Source of the DNA: an uncultured Cytophagales bacterium
GTDB lineage: Bacteria > Bacteroidota > Bacteroidia > Cytophagales > Bernardetiaceae
Length of the DNA: 64,000 nucleotides
Reading direction: 5' to 3'
Assembly: GCA_937136415.1 (NCBI GenBank)
Contig: CAKZOK010000140.1
Span: forward strand, 1 to 64,000
This document shows, in pieces, positions 51,107 through 61,605 of this stretch. A model generated the notes under the pieces. It did not search any database and had not been told where the DNA came from. It was given only the letters and a program-made list of their open reading frames with translations. The stretch's first letter is position 1. Each line of letters opens with the position of its first letter. The position numbers and the translations under genes are program-made.

Positions 51107-53512
51107 ATGGACAAAAAACAACAAATAGAAGAACTCTTACGAAAACTCTATATTGTAGAATCAAAACAAACTGTTTTTGGTAGAGAAATCAAAAAATTAC
51201 GTGTAGAAATTGAAGGATTAAAAAATGAAACTTCTTTAAAAAGCAAAGTAGAAGAAGAATCAATTTTAAAACAAAAACCAGCTTTTAGAGATATTCCATC
51301 TGATTTTCCTTCAGAAGAACAAGAAAATAAAGATTTTACAAGAAGAAAAAAACCTGTTTTTGAAAGACATGCTGATGCTCAAATAAATCAAGAACAAAGA
51401 CAATCAAAAACACCAAAAACTCATAAAAAATCTAGTATTGAAAAGTTCATTGGTGAAAATGTAATTTATATAATTGGTGTCTTGATTATTGTTTTGGGTG
51501 TCGGAATCGGAGTAAAATATGCCATTGATAATGATTTGATTAGTCCACTTACTAGAATAATTTTAGGGTATTTGGTGGGAGCTGGTCTTTTGGGTTTTGC
51601 TATTTATTTGAAGGCAAAATATGAAAAATTTAGTGCTGGTCTTTTGAGTGGTGCAATGGCGATTTTTTATTTTGTAACTTTTATGGGTTATGATTTTTAT
51701 AATCTTTTTCCCAAAGAAATGGCTTTTGGTTTGATGGTCGCTTTTACGGTCTTTACGGTGGTGGCTTCATTGAATTATGATAGACAAATTATTGCTCATA
51801 TTGGTCTTGTGGGTGCGTATGCAGTTCCGTTTTTGCTTAGTGATGGTTCTGGGCAAGTAATGATTTTGTTTATTTATATGGCAATTATCAACTTAGGTAT
51901 TTTGGCTATTTCTATCAAAAAATATTGGAAATGGCTCTTTATTAATGCTTTTTCTCTTACTTGGCTTGTTGTTTTGGGTTGGTTTGGTGTAAAATATAAT
52001 CAAAAAGACCATTTTAGTTTGACTTTGATTTTTTCTACTATTTTCTTTCTTATTTTTTATATTTCATTTTTAGCGTACAAAATTAGAAAAAAGGAAAAGT
52101 TTAATTCTGGTGATGTTATTTTGATGCTCATTAATTCATTTATCTTTTATGGAATTGGTTTTGTTACACTTGTCCAAAATATACAAACAGAGAATTTGGT
52201 AGGACTTTTTACACTCGGACAAGCAATTATTCATTTTGGAGTGAGTGTAATTTTATATAAAAATAAATTGGCTGATAGGAATTTGTTCTACTTAGCTTCT
52301 GGATTAGTTTTGGTTTTTATTACGATTGCTGTTCCTGTTCAACTAGATGGAAACTGGGTTACACTTATTTGGTCGTTGCAGACTGCGCTTTTATTTTGGA
52401 TTGGCAGAACCAAAAAAGTAGGTGTTTATGAGTCACTTTCATTTCCTTTGATGATTTTGGCTACTTTTAGTATGCTTCAAGATTGGTTTTTTGCGATTGA
52501 TGCCTCAACAGGAATATATAATTATGAAACTGAAAAAATAGTTTTAAATGAAGTAATGCCTATTTTTAATGTAATTTTTCTTACTTCAGTGGTTTTTGCA
52601 GCTTCATTTTTCTTCATTAATTTTATAAATAAAAATGATAAATATGTTTCTGCTTTAGAGGAAAAGGCGAGTAGTTTTGTAAGTTTTATTACTGTTATAA
52701 TTACCACGATTTTACTTTTTGCTCTTTATTTGCCTTTAGTTGTTGAAATTTCTGTTTATTTTAATCAGCTTTTTGAGGCTGCAAAGATTGAAATAATGGG
52801 AGAAGACAATTATATGCAAACATTTTATAATTATGATTTACAACGTTATCAAGCTATTTGGATTTTCAATTATACCCTTCTTTTCTTTATTGGATTAGGT
52901 TTTTATTGTATCAAAAAAGTAAAAAGTCAAATTTCTGTTATTTTGTATTATTTGAGTTCTGCATCTTTACTTTTTATTTTTATGACTGGAGGGCTGCTTG
53001 TATTGAGTGAGCTTAGAGAAAGTTATATTGCACAAGAATATGCCAAGTATTATGAAATAGGAAGTTTTAATTTAATTGTTCGTTATATTTCGTATTCGTT
53101 TGTAGCTAGTCTTTTGATTATTCTTTTTAGACTTGCAAAACAAGAATATATGAAGTTTAATTTTATTCCTTTTCTTGATTTTATCCTTCATGTTTCTGTT
53201 TTGTGGCTGCTGAGTGCCGAACTCATTCATATTCTTAGCCTAACAAGTAACACTGATGTGTATAAACTAGGCTTGAGTATTCTGTGGGGAGTTTATTCGC
53301 TTTTTGTTGTGGTTTTGGGAATCTGGAAAAAGAAGAAATATTTGCGTATTGGAGGTTTGGTGTGGTTTGCAGTAACACTTATCAAACTTTTCTTTTATGA
53401 TATTGCAGCTCTATCAACTATTTCAAAAGTAATTGTCTTTTTATCTTTAGGAGTTCTTCTTCTGATAATTTCATTTTTGTATAATAAATACAAAGACAAA
53501 ATTGAAGAGTAA
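51107..53512 (+). CDS. DUF2339 polytopic membrane protein
   Basis: An 801-aa protein. The N-terminal 115 residues are soluble, starting with a coiled coil (EELLRKLYIVESKQ...REIKKLRVEIEGLK) and followed by a charged linker. It continues with about 20 TM helices, beginning at FIGENVIYIIGVLIIVLGVGIGV. The GENVIYIIGVLIIVLGVGIGVKYAIDN start (quoted by GENVIYIIGVLIIV) and the TRIILGYLVGAGLL block are DUF2339 signatures. Function unknown. It is closed by a perfect 18-bp terminator. Confidence 0.9.
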   Translation: MDKKQQIEELLRKLYIVESKQTVFGREIKKLRVEIEGLKNETSLKSKVEEESILKQKPAFRDIPSDFPSEEQENKDFTRRKKPVFERHADAQINQEQRQSKTPKTHKKSSIEKFIGENVIYIIGVLIIVLGVGIGVKYAIDNDLISPLTRIILGYLVGAGLLGFAIYLKAKYEKFSAGLLSGAMAIFYFVTFMGYDFYNLFPKEMAFGLMVAFTVFTVVASLNYDRQIIAHIGLVGAYAVPFLLSDGSGQVMILFIYMAIINLGILAISIKKYWKWLFINAFSLTWLVVLGWFGVKYNQKDHFSLTLIFSTIFFLIFYISFLAYKIRKKEKFNSGDVILMLINSFIFYGIGFVTLVQNIQTENLVGLFTLGQAIIHFGVSVILYKNKLADRNLFYLASGLVLVFITIAVPVQLDGNWVTLIWSLQTALLFWIGRTKKVGVYESLSFPLMILATFSMLQDWFFAIDASTGIYNYETEKIVLNEVMPIFNVIFLTSVVFAASFFFINFINKNDKYVSALEEKASSFVSFITVIITTILLFALYLPLVVEISVYFNQLFEAAKIEIMGEDNYMQTFYNYDLQRYQAIWIFNYTLLFFIGLGFYCIKKVKSQISVILYYLSSASLLFIFMTGGLLVLSELRESYIAQEYAKYYEIGSFNLIVRYISYSFVASLLIILFRLAKQEYMKFNFIPFLDFILHVSVLWLLSAELIHILSLTSNTDVYKLGLSILWGVYSLFVVVLGIWKKKKYLRIGGLVWFAVTLIKLFFYDIAALSTISKVIVFLSLGVLLLIISFLYNKYKDKIEE

Positions 53513-53523
53513 TTGATGTAATG

Positions 53524-53569
53524 TTTTTTCCATAATATTGAATCTATAAACTCAATATTATGGAAAAAA
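53524..53569. terminator. Perfect 18-bp bidirectional terminator
   Basis: TTTTTTCCATAATATTGA (53524-53541) and TCAATATTATGGAAAAAA (53552-53569) are exact inverse complements between convergent genes, with T runs in both directions. Confidence 0.93.
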
Positions 53570-53582
53570 TAAAATTAGGTAA

Positions 53583-56201
53583 TTATTCAGAAAGAATAAA
53601 TTTTCTTAAAGCAGCACCATCTAATGTTTCAATTTTGAGTTGATACATTCCACCACTTAATTTGTCAGCAGATATTTTATAACGAGTAGAAGAAATACGT
53701 TCTGTTTTTAAATTTATTTGTCTTCCTATTGCATCAATTAATGTAAATTTGGGAGTTCCATTTGGGTTATTTTTTCCAAAATCTAGGAAAAATATACCGT
53801 TATTTGGATTTGGGAAAAGTGAAATGCCACGCAATTGGATAGGCTCTTCAATTCCTGTAATCGTAAAAATAATACTCTGTGAAACCGAACTACAACCCGA
53901 TTGAGAAATAATCAAAAGACTATACTCTCCTGTTTCTGTTGGTGTATAAGTATCATCAAAGGCATTTTGAATAGCTATTCCATCTTTAAGCCATTGATAA
54001 GAAATTGATTCTGAACTTGTTATTGAGCTTGTAAGCGTTGTGTTATTTATCAGTTCGATGGATAGTTCGGGCTGTGGAAGAACTCTAATTTCTATTTCAT
54101 TCGAAAGAGCTGTGCAGCCTCCTGCTGTTACAATTTCGGCAGTATATTTTCCAACTGTCGTAACAGTATAATTTTTTTCATTCTCTAATGCTAATACAAC
54201 GCCATTTTTTCTCCAACGAATTTGAGGACTACCAGCAAATTCTGAACTAATTTTTAATTGTAAACCAAAAGGCTGATTTTCACAGAAAGTAGTTTGTTGA
54301 GGTTCTTCAATTTCGAATACTAGATTTTCGGCACATTCTACATTCAAAATAATTTGTCTTCTTTGAAGGGTAAGTTCAGGTAAGGCAGGATTGGTAACCG
54401 AAGCTGTATAAATTCCTGCATCTGCAATTCTGACTCTGTTTATTGTAAATGTTTGAAGGCTAGAAATAGTTTGCTCATTCTTTTTCCATTGATAAATATT
54501 TCCATTTCCTTGTGTTTGTACAGTAAAAGAAATTGTTTGATTAATAGTAGCCAAAATATCTTCTTCTTCATTGATAGGGGCTTGTGGCGCATATTCAAAA
54601 TGTTGTAAATTATGATTTTGATAAGGCAACAAATCATCAAATTCTAAGCTATTTTCAGCAATACGAAATATTGATAAATTAGCTAATTGTTGGATTTGAG
54701 ATGTTGGTAAAGATGAAATTTTGTTTGTGTTTAGCTCCAAAGTAATAAGATTTGTTAGATTATCTATTGTTGTTGGAAGGCTAGTAATTAGGTTACGATT
54801 GCCCTGTAACTCATTTAATTTAGAGAGATTTGTAATCGTATTTGGAAACTCTGAAAGTTGATTATCATTAATATGAAGAATCAATAATTCACTCAAATTT
54901 CCTATGGTAGAGGGAAGTGAAACAAATTTATTTTCATCTAAGTATAGGTTTTTTAGGCTAGATAAATTACCGATTGAACTAGGCAACATATCAAGATTAT
55001 TTCTTGAAAGCCAAAGCGTTTGAAGGTTTTTAAGTTCTCCAAAAGAGGCAGGAACACTGCCCTCAAACAAATTTTTGTCTAAATCTAAATAAACTAATGT
55101 TGAGAGCTGACCAATAGTGGAAGGTATTTGCCCTTCCAATTTATTATCGAAAAAGGTCAAATAAACCAATTCGGTAAATAAATCAGCATCAAAAACATCA
55201 GGCAAATTACCTACTAAATTTCGCCTTGATAAATCCAATTCTTTTACTTTTTTTCCTTGCAATAATACACCTTCCCACGTAGCAACTGGGTTGTTCAAAT
55301 TCCAAGAATTTACCCAATTAGAACCACCCGTCTGATTAAAAATTTCTACTAAAGCAAGCGAATCAAATATATCTACAAACCCCTCAACATTGAGTGTAAT
55401 CTTACGACGTTCTAAGGTCAGCCTTGTAGCTTGTGTATTGGTTATCCTACAAATATATTCACCTGCATCTTCTGGAATAGCATTTGTAATCTCTAAAGTA
55501 GCATTTGTTTGTTCTCTCAGAATTATATTATCTTTATACCATTGATAATTATTAAAATCTCCAGCAGTTTGTGAGGTAAAAATTATAGATTCGCCTTGAA
55601 GAATGGTAGTATCTTTTGAAGAATAAATTTTGGCTTGAGGAAAATAAGTAAATAAAGGAATAGTGTTTACAAAATCTTCTGCTGATTCAAAATCTAACCG
55701 ATTGTTTCCGATATTCATATCAAAATTAGATTCATTAATCCTAGAGAAATTTCGCACTGAATTTGGAAGCGTACCTGTAAGATTATTATTGTTTAGATTT
55801 AGAGTAACCACCGAACCATAAGCCACTTGAACACCTGCCCAGTTTGCAATAGGCGTGTTCAAATCCCAAGAAACAAACCAATTTTGCCCACCCATAGCAT
55901 TGTACATATCTACCAAAATAAGCGAATCGTTTGGATTGATATAATAAGGTTCACTTCCTAAAGTCATATAAATATAACCTAGTTGTCCAGAAATAGCACC
56001 ACTTCCAATTTGAGGTGAAACAATAGCTTCACCGACTACACCAAAATTTTGAAAACCATTAGAGTTACTGCTCATCGCTCCTCCTCCAGAAACTACACTA
56101 GCACGCTGTTGAGGTGTGTTTTGGGAGTATGAAAAATCAATATTAATAGATGAAATTAAAAAAATAAAGAAGAAAATTCTGTAAATAGTAGATGTACTCA
56201 T
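53583..56201 (-). CDS. T9SS-exported LRR/Ig-like surface protein
   Basis: An 872-aa secreted protein. Signal peptide (1-26, ending DFSYSQ). Two regions with NALGGxxW-type plant-like LRR starts (YNAMGGQNWFVSWDLNTPIANW, quoted by its ends, near 95; NQTGGSNWVNSWNLN near 280). A leucine-rich block with L..L..L.L..N repeats runs from about 315 to 500. Ig-like domains lie between and after (each with WYKD, WKKN or WLKD and ending in GxYxC/GxYT). A type A T9SS sorting domain (SLFPNPNNG ... GGMYQLKI, last 75 residues) directs export to the surface. The frame stays open 96 bp further upstream, but those residues would put charge before the signal peptide. Confidence 0.93.
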   Translation of the reverse strand: MSTSTIYRIFFFIFLISSINIDFSYSQNTPQQRASVVSGGGAMSSNSNGFQNFGVVGEAIVSPQIGSGAISGQLGYIYMTLGSEPYYINPNDSLILVDMYNAMGGQNWFVSWDLNTPIANWAGVQVAYGSVVTLNLNNNNLTGTLPNSVRNFSRINESNFDMNIGNNRLDFESAEDFVNTIPLFTYFPQAKIYSSKDTTILQGESIIFTSQTAGDFNNYQWYKDNIILREQTNATLEITNAIPEDAGEYICRITNTQATRLTLERRKITLNVEGFVDIFDSLALVEIFNQTGGSNWVNSWNLNNPVATWEGVLLQGKKVKELDLSRRNLVGNLPDVFDADLFTELVYLTFFDNKLEGQIPSTIGQLSTLVYLDLDKNLFEGSVPASFGELKNLQTLWLSRNNLDMLPSSIGNLSSLKNLYLDENKFVSLPSTIGNLSELLILHINDNQLSEFPNTITNLSKLNELQGNRNLITSLPTTIDNLTNLITLELNTNKISSLPTSQIQQLANLSIFRIAENSLEFDDLLPYQNHNLQHFEYAPQAPINEEEDILATINQTISFTVQTQGNGNIYQWKKNEQTISSLQTFTINRVRIADAGIYTASVTNPALPELTLQRRQIILNVECAENLVFEIEEPQQTTFCENQPFGLQLKISSEFAGSPQIRWRKNGVVLALENEKNYTVTTVGKYTAEIVTAGGCTALSNEIEIRVLPQPELSIELINNTTLTSSITSSESISYQWLKDGIAIQNAFDDTYTPTETGEYSLLIISQSGCSSVSQSIIFTITGIEEPIQLRGISLFPNPNNGIFFLDFGKNNPNGTPKFTLIDAIGRQINLKTERISSTRYKISADKLSGGMYQLKIETLDGAALRKFILSE

Positions 56202-56371
56202 AAGAAATAATATTATTTTGAACAGCATTTTGTGATTTTTTGGGAATAAAACCTTGCACCATAACAACGTACAATCATTGAATAAGTTGTATGTCAAATT
56301 ACATAAACTTGAGCAATAATTAAAGCTAGAAGATAAATATTTTTTTTGTTGAAAAAGAGTTATTATTGTCT

Positions 56372-57271
56372 TTATGAATCTAAATTATTTTTTTTATTGT
56401 CTTGTTTTGGGGTAATAGTTTTTATTTTTATTATTTTTTTGATAGGTTTTTCTTCTTCTTTATTTTGTATTGATTGTTTCTTTGAAGTAGGTAATTTTAT
56501 TTTAATGTTTAATTTAGGTTTAATGCTTGTTTTTTCATTTTGAGAAGCTATTTTTTTTATTTTGATGGCAGGTTTTTTAATTACAATTTTTGGTTTTGTT
56601 TTATTATCAATTTCTTTTTGTTCTTTTTTGATAATTGGTTTTTTGATGGTCTTTTGTATTGCTTTTTTTGCTGCTTTTTCAGCTTGAAAATCGTCCCATT
56701 CTTTTTGTTTTTCTATTATTTGAGTATCATTTAAGTTTCCAAATTCATAATTCATTTTAGAAATATCTGTTTCACTAAAATCAAATTCTTTTGTCATTGT
56801 TAGGCATTCTGTCGGACATACAACAGTACACAAACCACAAAAACAACACTTTGCCATATCAATATCAAATTTGGCAGCATAAAAACGAATCGGCGAGCCG
56901 TCGGAAGCCCTTCCCACTTGTTCTGTTCCACGAATTGCATCAATTTCAATGCAATTTACAGGACACACCTCAACACATTTATTACAAACAATACAATCTT
57001 CAATTTCATTATGCAATTTGTAGCGTCCATTATCAGGAATTGGCATCATCTCGTGTGGATAACGATTTGTCACAATTCCCAAATTAGAATTGTCATCTTC
57101 TTCAAAAGATTGATTTTGAGCAGCAGAAGCACTTCCACTATTATTATTTTCTGATTTGGCAAGACTTCGTATTGATTTTTGAAAATGTTCCCACGTCAAG
57201 CCTAAACCTTTTGTTGTGGTTTGGGTAGCTTCTTTCAAATCTTTCCAATATGTTTTTTTATTCTTTTCCAT
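56372..57271 (-). CDS. nuoI: NuoI-like 2[4Fe-4S] ferredoxin with lysine-rich tail
   Basis: A 299-aa protein. Residues 65-165 are a NuoI-type domain with two cubane motifs, C93-C96-C99-C103 (EDCIVCNKCVEVCP) and C142-C145-C148-C152 (KCCFCGLCTVVCP), plus MPIPDNGRYKLHNEIE before the first. NuoI passes electrons inside NADH dehydrogenase (complex I). Beyond 190 the protein is a basic tail of about 105 residues rich in Lys, Ile and Pro (runs such as IKKPIIKKEQKE). No other nuo gene is near. Its ATG lies 14 bp inside the preceding triple-TIR gene, so translation is probably coupled to that unusual partner. Confidence 0.88.
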   Translation of the reverse strand: MEKNKKTYWKDLKEATQTTTKGLGLTWEHFQKSIRSLAKSENNNSGSASAAQNQSFEEDDNSNLGIVTNRYPHEMMPIPDNGRYKLHNEIEDCIVCNKCVEVCPVNCIEIDAIRGTEQVGRASDGSPIRFYAAKFDIDMAKCCFCGLCTVVCPTECLTMTKEFDFSETDISKMNYEFGNLNDTQIIEKQKEWDDFQAEKAAKKAIQKTIKKPIIKKEQKEIDNKTKPKIVIKKPAIKIKKIASQNEKTSIKPKLNIKIKLPTSKKQSIQNKEEEKPIKKIIKIKTITPKQDNKKNNLDS

Positions 57272-60200
57272 TTTTTGATAGTTCTCTTAGAGCTATTTTA
57301 TTTTCTTTTTGATTTTTTATGACCCAGTATATTATTGGTATTATCCAAAATAAAAATGGAATACTTAATCTATAATAATTTAACTTTTCTTTTGATAATG
57401 ATTCTTTATCCAAAATAACGACTATAAAACCAAACACTAGCGCAATTAGAGTCCACCAAAATAGAATATTTGCACGAAGATTAATTTTATCTTTCTGTTT
57501 ATACGCCACAAAAATACTGAATAAGTAAAGAATAGGTGTGTAAAATAATAATAAAATACCAGAAATAATATATATGTAGCTCAGTGCATACATAAAAAAA
57601 TTGCTTATTAGTATATCCAAACCCAAAACTAGAATTAAGATACCAAATGGAATATAACCTCTCAAAATAAGAAGGCTATATGGGTTTTTTTGATAGCGAT
57701 ATAATACCCAGTTATGAATAAGAGTACGTAAAAAGTAAGTAATAGGCAACAGTAAAACAAGTATGAAAGAACCTATAGCATCTTCTAATATATTGGTAAT
57801 GGCAAGTGTCATAAACAGGGTAATAGTAAAAATAAGAACTCCTACCCAGTCTGAAAAGAATATAAATTTGCGTTGAGAAAATTGATGTGAGAGCTTTTCA
57901 ATAGCAAACCAAGAAATTACTACTGTGAGAAGTAGAATAATGTTTATTTGACCAAAAAGAAGCAAAAATGTTTCTCCAAAAGAGGTTGATTTTACTGTGT
58001 AATAAAAAATAATAGATGTTCCTAATAATAATAAAAAGCTGACAAAATAATACAAAAGACCATTAAAATACAATCCTTTTTTCAAATCTACTTTTCCATA
58101 ATAAAATCCTATAATAGATAAAGAAATAGATGAAGTAAAAGCGACTTTAGCAATATAATCTTCATTCATGATAAGAAAAAACCACCCCATTCCGATAGCA
58201 ATACCAACAATTATATAAACAATAATTTTGAAATATTTTTGTATAAGAAACAACATATTTAGATAATTAAATATGAGAATACTAAGTAAGAAAACATTCA
58301 AGAATAAAAGCCCTTTTGCAATAAAATCGGATAATTCGGAAGGCACTTCTCTATAATCATCTAAAGAAGCTATCTGATAATCAATTCGTTTTTGTGCCGT
58401 AAGAGGCTCTATTTTTTGTAAGAGAGGGTCTAACAAATTGGGATATAAAAAAATACTTAGAGTGCGAGCATCATTGTCGTAAGCTACAATATAATTTTTT
58501 GTATTTTTGAAAAATAACGTATTTTCATTGAAGTTATAGGCAGATAATAACTGCTCTTTATTTTTTATTAAATTCCATTTTTTGTCTTTAAATTCTATTC
58601 TATAATTTGTATCTAGTTCGAAAGTAGGTGTGTTGATAATACCATTCTTTGCTATTTTCTTCAAAGCTATCTCATTAGTCAATAGTTTGTCTTCAATTTT
58701 TTGTTTGAATCCATCTTTAGTTATCCTACCAAAGCCATTTTCTTTGAGAGAATCCAATAACTCTCCCTCTTGAGAATAAATAAATATAGATTTATATTCA
58801 GAACTATAACTATTTTTAAAGCAACCTACTATCAAAAATGTAGTATCAGCATATTCCTCAAATTTTTCAAAACGAAGGGAATAATTTAACCCATCGTTAG
58901 TATCTAGGATTGTTTTTAATGTACGACCATTTTGGTCAAACAAAACGATTTGACTTCCTTTTTGAGGGGGGTACATTTGAGCAGCTATTCTTTTTCCATT
59001 TGCAGAAATAGCTAAAATATTAGGCGAGTAAATCTCCAAATCATCTGCTTCATGATAAATTTGACTAAAATTGTCAGGTTCTATCATATTTCCATCTAAT
59101 TGATTGATAAAACCATCATATTTATCAAATAAATTCAATTTTAATTTTTCATCAATGACTATAAAACTAGAATTGTCTTGACTTGAAACTATACTACGTA
59201 ATTTATTTTCTATTTTAAATTCAGTAAAAAGGAGCGTTTTTTTATCAATTTTTTGGCTATCAATATTATAACTAAGGTTGTTATTAATCAAAAAATCTGT
59301 TTCTATCTGCTGATACAAATTCTTGATAACTAGGGTGTTTTTTGCTTCACTAGCCTTATAGGCTTCGTAAGAAAACTTGAGAGCTTCTTTGGGATAAAAT
59401 TTTATTAAATCTTTAGCTTCAAAAATCAAATTTTTAATGGCAAGTTCTTTCTGACTTTCATAAGATTTGTACCATTGAGAACCAGCCAAAACAGCCACAG
59501 CAAAAATAACAGCAATCGCAACAATAAATAATTGTTTGTTTTTTTCGATGGTAAGATTAACTTTATTTTCTCGTTTTAGGCTTTCTTTTACAAGTTCTTC
59601 TTGAAGGGGTGTAATAAATGGAATTTTTTGTTTTTCTTTTGCATCTTCTATCCAATCATTTGCCAAAACAAGCTCATTTCCACGCAAAAGCAAATCATCA
59701 TTTTTATCAAAATTATTCCATTCGGTAGCCTTATTTTGCCATTTTGTATGCGCTTGCACATGTTCACGGTCTGTGTCAATGGTACGCAAAATTTCGGCAA
59801 ACTGTCTTTCAAAATGGGTGTGATTGGGTCTGAAATCTATCCACTGAACAGCCGAAAGTGAGTTGTGCAATTCTGTTGTATCTATCTCCCTATATAAAAG
59901 AGTAACAAAACGCTTGCCCAGTTTTTGAGCAAAATTTACCTCGTCGGCACAATAGGGCGACAAAATAGATTCAGGAGAAAGAATGAAAATGATATTATCA
60001 GCATTTTGTATTCCTTCATAAATTTCTTTTTGAAAATCTGCTCCAGAGGCAATACTTTCTTGGTCAAACCATGTTGTTTTGCCTGCAATTTGTAAATTTT
60101 CGTTGAGTTTGCGTGCAATATCTCCATCTGTTCTGGAATAAGAAACAAAAACATCGGTGCGCTCCGAACTACTCTTTACCTGACTTTCTTTTATAAATTC

Positions 60201-61520
60201 GTCATGAATTTCTAAAGGTTTGTTTGCTTCTCTTTTTTGACCAATTTTGAGCCAAATAGTAGCTTGTTCAAGATTGTGTCCACGCAAAAGCATAGACGGA
60301 TTTTTATCCTGTTTTTGCCATTTTAAAGCCTGATTAAGTAATATTTTATGCCTTTCAAAATATTCTTTATCAATTTTAAGTATTCCTATTAACTCATCTA
60401 TATCTTTCTCAAAATCAGTTTTTTCATTTTTAGAAAGTGATATAGCTTCTGTATTATCTGTAAAATCAATGTATTGAATTTCCTTCAAAATAGGAGGGAA
60501 ATCAACTTCAGGTATCAATTCTAATCTTAATGGAATAATTCGTTTATTCAAAGAAATAGCGTATTCCAATTCTTCGATACAATATTCAGATTTTAAAGAT
60601 TCTTTTGTAATCATAAAAATCAAATTATCAGCACCTTCTACACCTTTTTTGATAGCTTTATGAAAATCAACACCCGAATTTAGGTCGTTTATGTGCGTCC
60701 AAGAAGTGTATCCCTGTAAGGCAAGCATATAAACGATTTGTTCTCTTGTAATATTATTGCCTTCTTTTTCTTTTTCAGCAGAGGCAATAAAAACATCAGT
60801 TTGAAGGTTATTTGCATTTTTTTTTGCTTCACTAATAAACCGAACATGCAAATCGGAAGGCAGACAAGGAGGCTGACTGCTCTCAAAACGATTAAAAAGC
60901 CATTCGTCGGCTTGCTTTCGTTCATTGGCAACCAAAAGGTGCATCGAATTATGATGATTTTTTTCCCATTCGATAGCTCTTAATAAAATTTTTGTATGAT
61001 TTTTTACATATTCTTTTTCTTGTTCTAGCAAAGAAAGAACGCCCTCAAATCCTGCATCAAAATCATCAATGGTTTCATAATCATTTTGTTCTTGTTCTTT
61101 CTGCCATTGCTGGCGCATATAGACCCAGTTTATTTTGCCAATAGCAGGGTGCATCATATCCCAAACTTCTTTTGTGGTAGGTTCTATTTGAAGAATTGGA
61201 ATGATTCTTTTCCCTCTTTTTATGGCTAAATCAATTTCTTTTCGGCAATAAATTGATTTTATGGAATGAGGAGCAATAATAAAAATAAAATTATGAGCCG
61301 TTTCGATGCCTTCATCAATTTGATTTTGAAAATCGACACCTAGAGGAATGTCATTTTGGTCAAACCAAACTTTATAACCTTTTTCGGTAAGTTGTTGGCA
61401 CAGTTGGGTAGCAAAAGCCTTTGATTCGGCTCTTCCATAAGAAATAAAAACATCTCTAAAACGAATGTCTAAATTATCTTCTAGTTTGTCTAAAGTAGTT
61501 GGTGGAGTAATATTGCTCAT
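57258..61520 (-). CDS. Triple-TIR transmembrane protein
   Basis: A 1420-aa protein with three TIR domains: 21-135, 241-352 and 455-562. Each has a box-1-like start (DVFISYGR, DVFIASAE, DVFVSYSR) and the putative NADase glutamate after a Cys: E95 (SIYCRKE), E317 (SEYCIEE), E527 (SPYCADE). Each is followed by a helical module, H...LL..A..W....(M/L)LLRG..L..A..WL, at about 175-210, 391-424 and 591-625. One TM (664-681) is followed by a helix typical of proteins with WD40-like regions, a degenerate propeller-like stretch (about 740-1040) and about 11 TM segments to the C-terminus. It would put TIRs in the cytoplasm behind a membrane sensor. The family is not one I can name. TIR2 is the most divergent copy. 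Confidence 0.93.
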   Translation of the reverse strand: MSNITPPTTLDKLEDNLDIRFRDVFISYGRAESKAFATQLCQQLTEKGYKVWFDQNDIPLGVDFQNQIDEGIETAHNFIFIIAPHSIKSIYCRKEIDLAIKRGKRIIPILQIEPTTKEVWDMMHPAIGKINWVYMRQQWQKEQEQNDYETIDDFDAGFEGVLSLLEQEKEYVKNHTKILLRAIEWEKNHHNSMHLLVANERKQADEWLFNRFESSQPPCLPSDLHVRFISEAKKNANNLQTDVFIASAEKEKEGNNITREQIVYMLALQGYTSWTHINDLNSGVDFHKAIKKGVEGADNLIFMITKESLKSEYCIEELEYAISLNKRIIPLRLELIPEVDFPPILKEIQYIDFTDNTEAISLSKNEKTDFEKDIDELIGILKIDKEYFERHKILLNQALKWQKQDKNPSMLLRGHNLEQATIWLKIGQKREANKPLEIHDEFIKESQVKSSSERTDVFVSYSRTDGDIARKLNENLQIAGKTTWFDQESIASGADFQKEIYEGIQNADNIIFILSPESILSPYCADEVNFAQKLGKRFVTLLYREIDTTELHNSLSAVQWIDFRPNHTHFERQFAEILRTIDTDREHVQAHTKWQNKATEWNNFDKNDDLLLRGNELVLANDWIEDAKEKQKIPFITPLQEELVKESLKRENKVNLTIEKNKQLFIVAIAVIFAVAVLAGSQWYKSYESQKELAIKNLIFEAKDLIKFYPKEALKFSYEAYKASEAKNTLVIKNLYQQIETDFLINNNLSYNIDSQKIDKKTLLFTEFKIENKLRSIVSSQDNSSFIVIDEKLKLNLFDKYDGFINQLDGNMIEPDNFSQIYHEADDLEIYSPNILAISANGKRIAAQMYPPQKGSQIVLFDQNGRTLKTILDTNDGLNYSLRFEKFEEYADTTFLIVGCFKNSYSSEYKSIFIYSQEGELLDSLKENGFGRITKDGFKQKIEDKLLTNEIALKKIAKNGIINTPTFELDTNYRIEFKDKKWNLIKNKEQLLSAYNFNENTLFFKNTKNYIVAYDNDARTLSIFLYPNLLDPLLQKIEPLTAQKRIDYQIASLDDYREVPSELSDFIAKGLLFLNVFLLSILIFNYLNMLFLIQKYFKIIVYIIVGIAIGMGWFFLIMNEDYIAKVAFTSSISLSIIGFYYGKVDLKKGLYFNGLLYYFVSFLLLLGTSIIFYYTVKSTSFGETFLLLFGQINIILLLTVVISWFAIEKLSHQFSQRKFIFFSDWVGVLIFTITLFMTLAITNILEDAIGSFILVLLLPITYFLRTLIHNWVLYRYQKNPYSLLILRGYIPFGILILVLGLDILISNFFMYALSYIYIISGILLLFYTPILYLFSIFVAYKQKDKINLRANILFWWTLIALVFGFIVVILDKESLSKEKLNYYRLSIPFLFWIIPIIYWVIKNQKENKIALRELSKNGKE

Positions 61521-61605
61521 AAGTAAAATTTATTTTGACTTCAAAATACTTACTTTTGATGAAGGAAACAAGAAGATAACAATCAGTTTGTCGAAAAATA
61601 ATAAT

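Noticed and set aside
56202-56297. Upstream extension of the T9SS protein
   Set aside because: It places 32 residues before a clear signal peptide; the ATG at 56201 is preferred.
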